Below are positions 19,401 through 29,006 of a DNA stretch of 64,000 nucleotides, piece by piece. The stretch is taken from positions 1 to 64,000 of the forward strand of contig NZ_MDVN01000018.1 in assembly GCF_002741945.1 (NCBI RefSeq). Direction: 5' to 3'. Both the position numbers and the translations under genes were made by a program. The DNA is from Gaetbulibacter sp. 4G1 (lineage in GTDB: Bacteria > Bacteroidota > Bacteroidia > Flavobacteriales > Flavobacteriaceae). Each line of letters begins with the position of its first letter. Position 1 is the first letter of the stretch. Under the pieces are notes generated by a model. It saw only the letters and a list, made by a program, of their open reading frames with translations, had not been told where the DNA came from and made no database searches.

Positions 19401-20534
19401 ATGAAAACATTAAGATTATTACTAATTTTTGCTTTGCTATTTAATATAATGGCGTGCAATCAAAATAAAAACGAGCAGAATAATAACACTGATGTTAATG
19501 ACGAAGAAATAACAATGGCATCAAATGAATCTGCATTTAAATTTGGTACTTGGATAACTTCTAGCAAGAAAAAATCTAATGAAGATTATGCAAAAGAATT
19601 TAAACGCTACAAATCAGGAGGTATTGATGAGATATTAATTAATACAGGAACCGATCCTAAAGAGTTGGAACGATTAGTACCTATTGCAAAAGCAGAAGGA
19701 TTAAATGTACATGCGTGGATTATGGCTGTAAACAGACCTGGAGATAAAGAAGCTTTAAAGCACCCAGAATGGTATCAAGTGAGTCGCGAGGGAAAATCAT
19801 GTTTTGATACGCGTCCTTATGTTGGTTATTATCAGTGGTTGTGCCCAACTAGAGAAGAATCTCGAAACCATATATTAGGTTTAGTTGAAGGATTAGCAAA
19901 AGTTGAAGGTATTGAAAGTGTGCATTTAGATTATATTCGTTTTCCAGACATCTTTTTACCTATAGGATTATTGCCAAAATACAATTTGGTTCAAGATGTA
20001 GAAATGCCAGAATACGATTTTTGTTATTGCGATGTTTGTGTTAGCGAATTTGAGAAAATCCATCATAAAAATCCAAAAGAAAGCAAAAACACAGCTATTG
20101 ACATGGAGTGGAAAAATTTTAGACTTAATGCTATTAAAGCATTGGTTGACGATGCTTACAAAATAGTTCATAACAATAATAAAAGACTAACGGCAGCAGT
20201 TTTTCCGTATCCTGAAATGGCAGATCACATGGTGCGTCAACGTTGGGATAAATGGAATATTGATGAAGTTTATCCAATGATTTATCATAGTTTTTATAAT
20301 GAAGAAATTGATTGGATTGGATATGCTACTAAACAAGGTGTAACTGATATAGAATCTGAAAATATTGGATTAAATACAGGTGTTTTCCTACCGCCATTTA
20401 AAACAGGTGAAGAGATAAAAGAAGCCATTTTACAAGCTAAAAATAATGGTGCCATTGGGGTAACGTTTTTTGATGGACCCCAATTAACAGATGAATATTT
20501 ACAAACTATCAAAGAAGTAAAAGCTTCATTTTAA
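19401..20534 (+). CDS. GHL10/DUF187-like TIM-barrel lipoprotein
   Basis: A 377-residue protein with lipobox Cys19 (IMACNQ). It resembles glycosyl-hydrolase-like family 10 / DUF187 barrels: FGTWITSS strand, GLNVHAWIMAVN, HPEWYQVSREGKS and the hallmark HLDYIRFP near 175-182, followed by a long insertion with CYCDVCVSEF (three Cys), then DEVYPMIYH and TGVFLPPF. Acidic residues on the HLDYIRFP and YPEMAD strands could be catalytic. No activity is established for close relatives as far as I know. It lies 25 bases after GH18 and 9 bases before GH92, so an N-glycan-related hydrolase is a fair inference. Confidence 0.72.
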   Translation: MKTLRLLLIFALLFNIMACNQNKNEQNNNTDVNDEEITMASNESAFKFGTWITSSKKKSNEDYAKEFKRYKSGGIDEILINTGTDPKELERLVPIAKAEGLNVHAWIMAVNRPGDKEALKHPEWYQVSREGKSCFDTRPYVGYYQWLCPTREESRNHILGLVEGLAKVEGIESVHLDYIRFPDIFLPIGLLPKYNLVQDVEMPEYDFCYCDVCVSEFEKIHHKNPKESKNTAIDMEWKNFRLNAIKALVDDAYKIVHNNNKRLTAAVFPYPEMADHMVRQRWDKWNIDEVYPMIYHSFYNEEIDWIGYATKQGVTDIESENIGLNTGVFLPPFKTGEEIKEAILQAKNNGAIGVTFFDGPQLTDEYLQTIKEVKASF

Positions 20535-20543
20535 AAAGTTATT

Positions 20544-22751
20544 ATGTTAAAAAAAGGTATTGTTTTAATAGTTAGTATTGTCCTGTTTTTTAGCTGTGCA
20601 CAGGAAAAAGATAAGTCTATAACAAAACTTACCGATTTTGTAAACCCATTTATTGGAACTGATGGTCCGGGAAACACATATCCTGGTGCAACTGTACCTT
20701 ATGGAATGGTGCAGTTAAGTCCAGATATAGGTATTCCTGGTTGGGATAGAATTGCTGGTTATTACTATCAAGACTCCATAATTTCTGGGTTTTCGCATAT
20801 GCATTTAACAGGCACTGGGGCAGGCGATTTATATGATGTTTTAGTGATGCCAACCAATAGTAGATTTAATAAACGTATTAAAGCAAATAGTTATAAGCCC
20901 TTTTCTTCATTTTCCCACGATAATGAAGTAGCATCTCCTGGATATTATTCTGTTGATTTATTAGATTACGGTATTAAAGCAGAAGTTACAGCAACTAAGC
21001 GAGCAGGAATTCATAAATACACATTTCCTGAAGACAGCTTATCACAAATCCATATCGATTTAGGATATGCATTAAATTGGGATGCACCAACAGATACACA
21101 TATTAAGGTTATAGATGATACTACTATTGAAGGTTACAGAAAATCTGCAGGTTGGGCAAAAGACCAAAGGGTGTTTTTTCAAATGGAATTTTCTAAACCA
21201 TTTGATTCATATCAATTATTTCAAAATGACACATTAATAGAAAATTCCGCGAAAGCGAAAAACACCAAAATTATTTTAAATTATAGTACTACAGAAGGCG
21301 AAGAAATTGTTTTAAAAACTGGGATTTCAACAGCAAATACTGAAGGAGCAAAACTGTCTTTAAAAAATGAAGCAGCCCATTTTAATTTTGAAGCTTATAA
21401 AAAACAAGCCGATAGTGTTTGGGAGACCCAATTGAAAAAAATTGAAATAGAAACTGAAGATGAAACCAAGAAAAATATTTTCTATACTATGCTTTATCAA
21501 AGTATGCTAGCACCAACACTTTTAAGTGATTATAATAGTAACTATAAAGGTGCTAATGATACTATAATGAAAGCCGAAGGATATGATAGGTATGATACTT
21601 TTTCGTTATGGGATACTTACAGAGCAGCACACCCTTTGTATACTATTTTACATCCAGACCGAGTAAATGATATGATACAATCGTTATTAGCACATTATAA
21701 AGAAACAGGTTTGCTTCCTGTTTGGTCTATGCAAGGAAACGAAACTAATATGATGATTGGTTACCATGCTATTCCTGTAATTGTTGATGCATATTTTAAA
21801 GGTGCAGATTTTGATATTCAATTAGCTTATGAAGCTTGTAAGGCAAGCGCAATGGATAATAACAGGCAAATAGATATTTATAAAGAAATAGGGTTTATTC
21901 CTGTAGATGAACAACACGAAAACTGGTCCGTATCAAAAACTTTAGAGTACGCTTATGGAGATTGGTGTGTTGCCCAATTTGCAAAAGCTTTAAATAAAAC
22001 TGATGATTACAAATACTTTTTAAAACGATCTGACAACTGGAAAAATGTATATGATACTAAAAGTACCTTTATGCGCCCCAAGTTAGAAGATGGTACTTTT
22101 ATAAAAGAGTTTATTCCAAAAGCCTATACACCTTACTTTTGTGAGAGTAATGCATGGCAATATTTTTGGTCGGTTCAGCATGATGTTAACGGACTTGTTG
22201 ATGCCATTGGTGGTAAAGAACGTTTTGAGCAAAAGTTAGACTCCATGTTTAGTTATAAACCCTTACCAACTGATAAATTACCAATTTTTAGCACAGGAAT
22301 GATTGGGCAATATGCACATGGTAACGAACCTAGTCATCATGTTGGTTATTTGTACAATTACATTGATAAACCATGGAAAACACAAGAAATTGTTCGAGAA
22401 ATTTTAGAAACTCAATATAGAAATGAACCTAATGGGCATTGTGGTAATGAAGATTGCGGACAAATGTCGTCTTGGTATATATATAGTAGTTTGGGGTTTT
22501 ATCCAGTAAATCCAGCAGAAGGGCTGTACAGCTTTGGTTCTCCAATGTTTGATAAAGCTACCATTAATTTGGAAAACGGAAAGCGATTTAAGATTGAGAC
22601 AATCAATAATTCAAAAGAAAATAAATACATTCAATCCATCACTTTAAACGGAAATAAAATTAGTAGAAATCATATTTCACATAAAGAGATTATGGATGGG
22701 GGAACAATAATTTTTACAATGGGGGATTCTCCAAAAAAACAACAAAACTAA
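20544..22751 (+). CDS. GH92 alpha-mannosidase (lipoprotein)
   Basis: Second GH92 of the window, 735 residues, with lipobox Cys18 (FFSCAQ). Landmarks are NPFIGTDGPGNTYPGATVPYG, LWDTYRAAHPLYT, GNEPSHH with general acid E595 and GNEDCGQMSSW with base D637. It shares general architecture with the copy at 11959 but differs throughout, consistent with different mannose linkages. GH20 starts 1 base after its stop, so translation is probably coupled. All catalytic positions are conserved, so an active inverting alpha-mannosidase is expected. Confidence 0.94.
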   Translation: MLKKGIVLIVSIVLFFSCAQEKDKSITKLTDFVNPFIGTDGPGNTYPGATVPYGMVQLSPDIGIPGWDRIAGYYYQDSIISGFSHMHLTGTGAGDLYDVLVMPTNSRFNKRIKANSYKPFSSFSHDNEVASPGYYSVDLLDYGIKAEVTATKRAGIHKYTFPEDSLSQIHIDLGYALNWDAPTDTHIKVIDDTTIEGYRKSAGWAKDQRVFFQMEFSKPFDSYQLFQNDTLIENSAKAKNTKIILNYSTTEGEEIVLKTGISTANTEGAKLSLKNEAAHFNFEAYKKQADSVWETQLKKIEIETEDETKKNIFYTMLYQSMLAPTLLSDYNSNYKGANDTIMKAEGYDRYDTFSLWDTYRAAHPLYTILHPDRVNDMIQSLLAHYKETGLLPVWSMQGNETNMMIGYHAIPVIVDAYFKGADFDIQLAYEACKASAMDNNRQIDIYKEIGFIPVDEQHENWSVSKTLEYAYGDWCVAQFAKALNKTDDYKYFLKRSDNWKNVYDTKSTFMRPKLEDGTFIKEFIPKAYTPYFCESNAWQYFWSVQHDVNGLVDAIGGKERFEQKLDSMFSYKPLPTDKLPIFSTGMIGQYAHGNEPSHHVGYLYNYIDKPWKTQEIVREILETQYRNEPNGHCGNEDCGQMSSWYIYSSLGFYPVNPAEGLYSFGSPMFDKATINLENGKRFKIETINNSKENKYIQSITLNGNKISRNHISHKEIMDGGTIIFTMGDSPKKQQN

Positions 22752-22752
22752 A

Positions 22753-25074
22753 ATGAAATTAAGAGCATTAATAATAGTGTTGAGTCTGCTTATCTTTAGT
22801 TGCAGTAATAAAGAAGCTAAAGTATTTACAGAAACAGATATTCAAATCATTCCAAAACCTGAAAGATTAAAATTAGGAGAAGGGCATTTCGAGTTTAATA
22901 AAAACACAGTATTTTTTACTACAGATGTATCACAATCTGCAGCAGCTCAAATTTTAATTGATAAATTTAAAACAGTCCAAGGCTGGGATTTAAAAACTGT
23001 TGAAACCCTACCTAAATCAAATTATATTCAATTTAAAACTTCTGAAGACATTAAAAAAGAAGGATATAAATTATTGGCTGAAAACAATATAATAACCATT
23101 GAGGCTAATAATTTTAACGGCTTTTTATATGGTATAGAAACACTTAGGCAACTATTGCCAGTAGAAATTGAATCCCAAGTTAAAGTTGAAAGTATAGATT
23201 GGGTAATACCTAATATAGATATAGTTGACGCACCACGTTTTAAATGGCGAGGTTTAATGCTAGATGTATCGCGTCATTTTTTCCAAAAAGAATATATTAA
23301 AAAAACAATTGATCGTTTGGCGTATCATAAAATGAATACATTGCATTTGCATTTAGTAGACGATCAAGGGTGGCGTATTGAAATTAAAGAATACCCTAAA
23401 TTAACCCAAATTGGTGCCTATAGAGTAGATCAAGAAGATAAACCTTGGGATGGTCGTTATACTCCCAGTTTGGACGAAAAAGCGACTTATGGTGGTTTTT
23501 ATACACAAGATGATATAAAAGAAATTGTGGCTTATGCAGAAAGCCGTGGTGTAAATGTAGTTCCAGAAATTGAAATGCCAGCACACGTAACTAGTGCTGT
23601 AGCATCTTATCCTGAGTTATCTTGTTTAGGAAAGCCTGTTTCAGTGCCATCGGGAGGTCTATGGCCAATAACCGATATTTATTGTGCAGGTAAAGAATCT
23701 ACTTTCGAGTTTTTAGAAAATGTTTTAAATGAAGTTTTAGAGTTATTTCCATCTAAATATATCCATGTTGGTGGGGACGAAGCCACAAAAACTAATTGGA
23801 AAGCATGTACGCATTGTAAAAAACGAATGAAGGATGAAAACCTTAATTCACCAGAAGAATTACAAAGTTATTTTATTAAGCGAATGGAACGTTTTATAAG
23901 TTCTAAAGGAAGAGTGCTTATTGGTTGGGATGAAATCTTAGAAGGCGGACTAGCACCTGGAGCAACTGTAATGAGTTGGCGAGGTGTTAAAGGAGGATTG
24001 GAAGCTTCTGAACAAGGACACGATGTAGTAATGACGCCTGGAACGCATTGTTATTTTGATCATTATCAAGGGCCGATGAATACAGAACCATTAGCTTGGG
24101 GAGGAAACACACCAGTAAGTAAGGTGTATGAGTTTGATCCGATTGTAGATAGTATGAGTGATGAACAAGCTCAACATGTTTTGGGAGGACAAGCTAATTT
24201 ATGGTCAGAATATGTGCCTACTGAATCGCATTCAGAATACATGATTTATCCTAGAATTGCTGCCTTGTCAGAAACACTTTGGAGCCCAAAAAAAGATAGA
24301 GATTGGCTTGATTTTTCATATCGTATGGAATCTCTTTTTAAAAGCTATGAATATCAAAATATTAATTATGCAAAAAGTGCATATACTATATCATCAGATG
24401 CAAAAGTCAATGATGCAACAAATACTATTAATGTGTCATTAAAAAATGAATTTCCCGTTTCAGATATTCGTTATGTTTTAAATGGAGCTTCTCTTGACTC
24501 AACAGCCATTGCTTACTCAAAGCCAATAGAAATTAAAGCCACAACAACTATAAAAGCATCGCTTTATAAAGATAATAAACCAGTTGGTAAGGTATTTGAA
24601 AAAACATTTAATTATCATAAAGCTGTAGGCAAAAAAGTAGTCTACAATACTAAGTATCATAATAGTTATAAAGGAAAAGAGTCTACTAATATGGTTAACA
24701 TTATTCGTGGGACTAAAAATTTTCATGATGGTCAATGGCAAGCATGGTTGGTAAATGATATGGAATTAACTATTGACCTAGATGAGGAGATAGAGATTCA
24801 AGATGTTTCTGTTGGAACTATGGAGCACCAAGGACCAAGTATTTATTTTCCAACCCAAATTGAAGTCCTTTTATCTAAAGATGGTAAAGCGTTTAAAAGT
24901 GTTGGAAAAATAGATAGACCTTATAAAAATAATGCAAGTATTATCCTTAAAGATTTCAATATTCATTTTGATCCCCAAAAGGCACGATTTGTTAAAGTTA
25001 AAGCTAAGAATTTAAAGAAAACGGATAAAGGAGGAGACACTTGGATTTTTATAGATGAAATAGTTGTACGTTAA
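22753..25074 (+). CDS. GH20 beta-N-acetylhexosaminidase with chitobiase-C and discoidin-like tail
   Basis: A 773-residue lipoprotein (Cys17). GH20b domain about 28-155, barrel about 160-520 with WRGLMLDVSRHFF, HLHLVDDQGWR, VPEIEMPAH and HVGGDE (catalytic D342-E343). After the barrel comes a chitobiase C-terminal-type beta domain (near 555-615), then an F5/8C-like module ending in WIFIDEIVVR. That tail is shared with four other proteins of the window. Probable substrates are beta-GlcNAc antennae on N-glycans. A terminator follows directly, making this the last gene of its operon. Confidence 0.93.
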   Translation: MKLRALIIVLSLLIFSCSNKEAKVFTETDIQIIPKPERLKLGEGHFEFNKNTVFFTTDVSQSAAAQILIDKFKTVQGWDLKTVETLPKSNYIQFKTSEDIKKEGYKLLAENNIITIEANNFNGFLYGIETLRQLLPVEIESQVKVESIDWVIPNIDIVDAPRFKWRGLMLDVSRHFFQKEYIKKTIDRLAYHKMNTLHLHLVDDQGWRIEIKEYPKLTQIGAYRVDQEDKPWDGRYTPSLDEKATYGGFYTQDDIKEIVAYAESRGVNVVPEIEMPAHVTSAVASYPELSCLGKPVSVPSGGLWPITDIYCAGKESTFEFLENVLNEVLELFPSKYIHVGGDEATKTNWKACTHCKKRMKDENLNSPEELQSYFIKRMERFISSKGRVLIGWDEILEGGLAPGATVMSWRGVKGGLEASEQGHDVVMTPGTHCYFDHYQGPMNTEPLAWGGNTPVSKVYEFDPIVDSMSDEQAQHVLGGQANLWSEYVPTESHSEYMIYPRIAALSETLWSPKKDRDWLDFSYRMESLFKSYEYQNINYAKSAYTISSDAKVNDATNTINVSLKNEFPVSDIRYVLNGASLDSTAIAYSKPIEIKATTTIKASLYKDNKPVGKVFEKTFNYHKAVGKKVVYNTKYHNSYKGKESTNMVNIIRGTKNFHDGQWQAWLVNDMELTIDLDEEIEIQDVSVGTMEHQGPSIYFPTQIEVLLSKDGKAFKSVGKIDRPYKNNASIILKDFNIHFDPQKARFVKVKAKNLKKTDKGGDTWIFIDEIVVR

Positions 25075-25083
25075 AATCTTTTG

Positions 25084-25121
25084 TCGAGCTACGGTATAAC
25101 GTTATCCGTCGAATTTTTTTT
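25084..25121 (+). terminator. Rho-independent terminator after GH20
   Basis: An imperfect stem pairs ACGG(T)ATA at 25091 onward with TATCCGT around an ACGT loop, extended by TCG/CGA, and is followed by eight T residues (25114-25121). It separates the mannose/GH20 operon from the cytochrome cassette. I see no clear TAnnTTTG box in the remaining 49 bases before the next start. Confidence 0.7.
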
Positions 25122-25170
25122 GATTAACTTTATATTATAGTTAATATGAGTGTTTAAATAATTCTTAGCA

Positions 25171-27534
25171 ATGGCAAAAGGTAAAAAGTTTAATAATCGT
25201 TTTGTGTTAGCACTATATTTTTTAGTGCCTTTTATTATTGTATTATTAATAAAGTATAGCTTATCAATTTCAGAAAGTTCATATCAACCAATTGGTGATT
25301 CTACTTCTTCAGAAAATTCTAATTTAGCTTCAGGAGAACAAGTAGGTAATCTTCCAGATACTATTGATTATATTTTTGATGTAAAACCAATTTTATCTGA
25401 TCGTTGTTATTTATGCCACGGGCCAGATGAAGGAACTCGCGAGGGCGGATTAAGATTAGATACTAAAGAAGGGGCTTTTAAAGCCATAGGAAAAAACTTA
25501 GATAAGTATGCAATTGTTTCAGGAAAACCTGAGGAAAGTAGATTAGTATATAAAATTACGAATACAGATTTGCAACAAGTTATGCCTCCACCAAGCTCTA
25601 ACTTAACCTTGTCTGAATACGAAAAGCAAATCTTAATTAAATGGATAGAACAAGGTGCGGAATGGAAAACGCATTGGTCTTTTGTCCCTCCGCAAAAAAA
25701 GGAGGAACCAAAAATAGTAAACGAAGATTGGGCTACTAATTCAGTTGATTATTTTATAGCAAAGCGATTAGAGCAAGAAAATTTAAAACCATCTGAAGAA
25801 GCGTCAAAAGAACAGCTTATTAGAAGAGTATATTTTGACCTTACAGGACTTCCGCCAACAATAGAAAATATTGACGAATTTATTAATGATAAAGACGCTA
25901 ATGCTTACGAAAAAGTAATTGATAAATTATTAGCATCAAGTGCATATGGCGAACGAATGGCAGCCGTTTGGTTAGATGTATCAAGATATGCCGATACGCA
26001 TGGTTATCAAGACGATTTAGAACGAATTATGTGGCCTTGGAGAGATTGGGTAATTAGTGCTTTTAATAGAAATATGGCTTATGATGAATTTGTTAAGTGG
26101 CAGTTGGCAGGAGATTTATTACCAAATGCTACACCAGAACAGATAGTAGCTACAGCATTTAATAGAAATCATAAAATTACACAAGAAGGTGGTGTAATTG
26201 ATGAAGAATATCGCGTGGAATATGTAATGGATAGAGCCAATACAACTTCTAAGGCTTTAATGGGGCTAACTATGGAATGTGCTAGATGTCATGACCATAA
26301 ATACGATCCTATTTCGCAAAAAGAGTTTTATAGTTTTTACGCATTTTTTAATAAAGTAGGAGAAAAAGGAAGGATTGATTATGGTGAAATTCCAGAGCCG
26401 AATATTAAAATTACTAAAAAAGAAATTGAAGAGACGCTATCGTTTATAAACTTACCAGACTCTATAAAAGAGGTTAAACTTATGGTGATGAAAGATAATG
26501 CGCCAGACAGAAAAACTTATACGTTAAGACGCGGACAGTATGATGCACCAGATGAAGAAGTAACATTAAGTACACCAAAAGTGATTTTAAAATATGCCGA
26601 TTCACTTCCTAAAAACAGATTAGGACTTGCCAATTGGCTATTTGATAAAGATAATTCGCTAACTGCTAGAGTAGCTGTAAATAGAATGTGGCAAGACATT
26701 TTTGGTGTTGGTATTGTTTCAACATCAGAAGATTTTGGAAACCAAGGAGCTTTACCAACACATCCAGAATTGTTAGACTGGTTGGCTGTAACCTTTAGAG
26801 AAGAAGGTTGGGATATGAAAAAAATGTATAAGCGTTTGGTTATGTCTAGTACATACAAACAAACATCAAAAATATCACCTAATTTATTAGAGCTAGACCC
26901 AGATAATATATTGTTAGCAAGATATTCAAGAAGTAAATTAACTGCAGAAATGATTCGTGATAATGCTTTAGCAGTTAGTGGTTTATTAGTAAACAAAATT
27001 GGCGGACCAAGTGTAAAACCTTATCAACCACCAGGGCTATGGCAAGAAACTACCGGAGGCGGAGGAGGAAGTACTGCAAAATATACTCCAGATTCAGGTG
27101 AAGGTTTATACAGGCGAAGCCTATATACTTTTTGGAAGCGAACTGTTCCGCCACCATCAATGATGACTTTTGATGCCCCTACAAGAGATTTTTGTGAAGT
27201 AAAACGTCAAAAAACAAGTACACCATTACAAGCTTTAGTTATGCTTAACGACCCTCAGCTTGTTGAAGCAGCAGAACATTTGGCTAAAAAGGTGTTGGAA
27301 GACAAAACGATATCTCAAGATGAACGTATAAATTTGATATTCAGAAAAATAACATCTCGTTACCCTACACAAGAAGAGTTAGATAAATTTTCACAATACA
27401 TTGAAACTGTTGAAACTGATTTTGAAAGTAATACAGAAATAGATAAAACTGAAAATGTTACAAAAACTGAATATGCATATACATTGCTTTCAAGCTTAAT
27501 TTTCAATTTAGACGAAGCCATTATTAAAGGATAA
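25171..27534 (+). CDS. Planctomycete-type cytochrome c protein: PSCyt1 + DUF1549 + DUF1553
   Basis: A 787-residue protein of unknown function. One membrane anchor lies near 11-32. A PSCyt1-type domain has the heme motif CYLCH (79-83). The DUF1549 domain (about 175-390) has the RRVYFDLTGLPPT hallmark and a second CxxCH, CARCH (370-374). The DUF1553 domain (about 490-740) has NRMWQDIFGVGIV, THPELLDWLA and a Gly-rich GGGGG stretch. This domain order is widespread in Planctomycetes and Verrucomicrobia, normally beside DUF1501, as here. Two heme c sites imply periplasmic redox work. The preceding terminator suggests it opens its own unit. Role in glycan use is inferred from position only. Confidence 0.88.
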   Translation: MAKGKKFNNRFVLALYFLVPFIIVLLIKYSLSISESSYQPIGDSTSSENSNLASGEQVGNLPDTIDYIFDVKPILSDRCYLCHGPDEGTREGGLRLDTKEGAFKAIGKNLDKYAIVSGKPEESRLVYKITNTDLQQVMPPPSSNLTLSEYEKQILIKWIEQGAEWKTHWSFVPPQKKEEPKIVNEDWATNSVDYFIAKRLEQENLKPSEEASKEQLIRRVYFDLTGLPPTIENIDEFINDKDANAYEKVIDKLLASSAYGERMAAVWLDVSRYADTHGYQDDLERIMWPWRDWVISAFNRNMAYDEFVKWQLAGDLLPNATPEQIVATAFNRNHKITQEGGVIDEEYRVEYVMDRANTTSKALMGLTMECARCHDHKYDPISQKEFYSFYAFFNKVGEKGRIDYGEIPEPNIKITKKEIEETLSFINLPDSIKEVKLMVMKDNAPDRKTYTLRRGQYDAPDEEVTLSTPKVILKYADSLPKNRLGLANWLFDKDNSLTARVAVNRMWQDIFGVGIVSTSEDFGNQGALPTHPELLDWLAVTFREEGWDMKKMYKRLVMSSTYKQTSKISPNLLELDPDNILLARYSRSKLTAEMIRDNALAVSGLLVNKIGGPSVKPYQPPGLWQETTGGGGGSTAKYTPDSGEGLYRRSLYTFWKRTVPPPSMMTFDAPTRDFCEVKRQKTSTPLQALVMLNDPQLVEAAEHLAKKVLEDKTISQDERINLIFRKITSRYPTQEELDKFSQYIETVETDFESNTEIDKTENVTKTEYAYTLLSSLIFNLDEAIIKG

Positions 27535-27538
27535 GATT

Positions 27539-28996
27539 ATGGAAGAACTATCAAAACATTTTTTAAATAATAATAGAAGGCACTTTTTAAAAAAAGTAGG
27601 CTTGGGTATAGGAGGTTTAGCTGCTGCATCATTACTGGACCCATTTTCATCCTTAAGTGCTAGTAATAATTTAAACCCGACAGGTTTAAACTTGCCTCAT
27701 TTTGCTCCAAAAGCTAAGCGGGTTATATACTTATTTCAAAGTGGTGGTCCATCACAATTAGATCTTTTTGATTACAAACCACTATTAGATAAAATGCGAG
27801 GTCAAGACCTTCCAGATTCTGTTAGGCAAGGACAGCGATTAACTGGAATGACATCAGGACAAGAAAGCTTTCCGTTGGTTGGTAGTAACTTTAAATTTAA
27901 TCAATATGGTGAATCTAGAGCTTGGGTTAGTAGTATAATGCCATATACAGCAAAAGTTGTAGATGAATTATGTTTTATTAAATCTATGCATACCGAAGCT
28001 ATAAATCATGATCCAGCTATTACTTTTTTCCAAACAGGTTCTCAGCAACCTGGTCGACCAAGTATAGGTTCTTGGATGAGCTATGGCTTAGGTAGTCTTA
28101 ACGAAAACCTACCTACGTTTTCAGTATTATTATCCAGAGGAACTGGTCGTCCTTTTTCTCAACCTTTATATTCTAGACTTTGGGGTAATGGTTTTTTAAG
28201 TTCTTTACACCAAGGCGTTCAATTTAGGTCTGGTAAAGACCCAGTGTTATATTTAAAGGATCCAGATGGAATGAGTAGATCTCAGCGTAGAGCTATGCTC
28301 GATCATATTAATGAATTAAATCATAAACAGGAAGCCGAATTTGGCGACCCAGAAATTAATAGCCGTATTGAACAGTATGAAATGGCTTATCGTATGCAAA
28401 CTTCAGTTCCAGATACAATGAATGTTGAAGAAGAGCCAGAGCATATTATTCAAATGTATGGTGTAGATGCAATGATTCCAGGAACTTATGCTGCAAATTG
28501 CTTACTAGCAAGACGTATGGCAGAACGCGATGTACGATTTATTCAATTGTATCATATGGGTTGGGACCAACATTTCGATTTACCTTCACAAATAGAAAAA
28601 CAAGCTAAAGATATTGATCAAGCAACTGCAGCACTTATTATGGATTTAAAACAACGTGGATTGCTAGAAGATACATTAGTAGTTTGGGGTGGGGAGTTTG
28701 GTAGAACAAATTATAGTCAAGGAACTTTAACAGACACTAATTATGGTAGAGACCATCATCCAAAATGTTTTACTATGTTTATGGCCGGTGGTGGAGTAAA
28801 ACCTGGATTTACTTATGGAGAAACTGATGAGTTTGGCTATAATGTAGCTAAAGATCCTATGCATGTACACGACTTACAAGCTACAATTATGCACCTTATG
28901 GGTGTAGATCATACTAAGTTTACTCATAAACACCAGGGTAGACGATTTAGGCTAACTGATGTTTCTGGTCATGTTGTTAATGATATTTTAACCTAA
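27539..28996 (+). CDS. DUF1501 protein (alkaline-phosphatase/sulfatase-like fold), Tat-exported
   Basis: A 485-residue protein starting 4 bases after the cytochrome gene. The N-terminus has a twin-arginine signal: NRRHFLKK then a hydrophobic GLGIGGLAAASLL segment. The DUF1501 body shows AKRVIYLFQSGGPSQLDLFDYKP, MPYTAKVVDELCFIKSMHTEAINHDPA, the HMGWDQHFDLP metal-site-like segment and VVWGGEFGRTNY. DUF1501 belongs to the alkaline phosphatase superfamily by fold, but activity is unknown. Pairing with DUF1549/DUF1553 proteins is a recurrent genomic association. Tat export suggests folding with a cofactor or partner in the cytoplasm. Confidence 0.88.
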   Translation: MEELSKHFLNNNRRHFLKKVGLGIGGLAAASLLDPFSSLSASNNLNPTGLNLPHFAPKAKRVIYLFQSGGPSQLDLFDYKPLLDKMRGQDLPDSVRQGQRLTGMTSGQESFPLVGSNFKFNQYGESRAWVSSIMPYTAKVVDELCFIKSMHTEAINHDPAITFFQTGSQQPGRPSIGSWMSYGLGSLNENLPTFSVLLSRGTGRPFSQPLYSRLWGNGFLSSLHQGVQFRSGKDPVLYLKDPDGMSRSQRRAMLDHINELNHKQEAEFGDPEINSRIEQYEMAYRMQTSVPDTMNVEEEPEHIIQMYGVDAMIPGTYAANCLLARRMAERDVRFIQLYHMGWDQHFDLPSQIEKQAKDIDQATAALIMDLKQRGLLEDTLVVWGGEFGRTNYSQGTLTDTNYGRDHHPKCFTMFMAGGGVKPGFTYGETDEFGYNVAKDPMHVHDLQATIMHLMGVDHTKFTHKHQGRRFRLTDVSGHVVNDILT

Positions 28997-29006
28997 AGAT
29001 TAGAAA

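Noticed and set aside
26517-26996. 159-codon minus-strand open frame
   Set aside because: Antisense to the DUF1553 region of the cytochrome gene, whose motifs are intact; no independent support.
27539-28996. DUF1501 gene as a second active sulfatase
   Set aside because: It has the alkaline-phosphatase-type fold but no CxPxR/SxPxR maturation signature, so it should not be called an S1 sulfatase.
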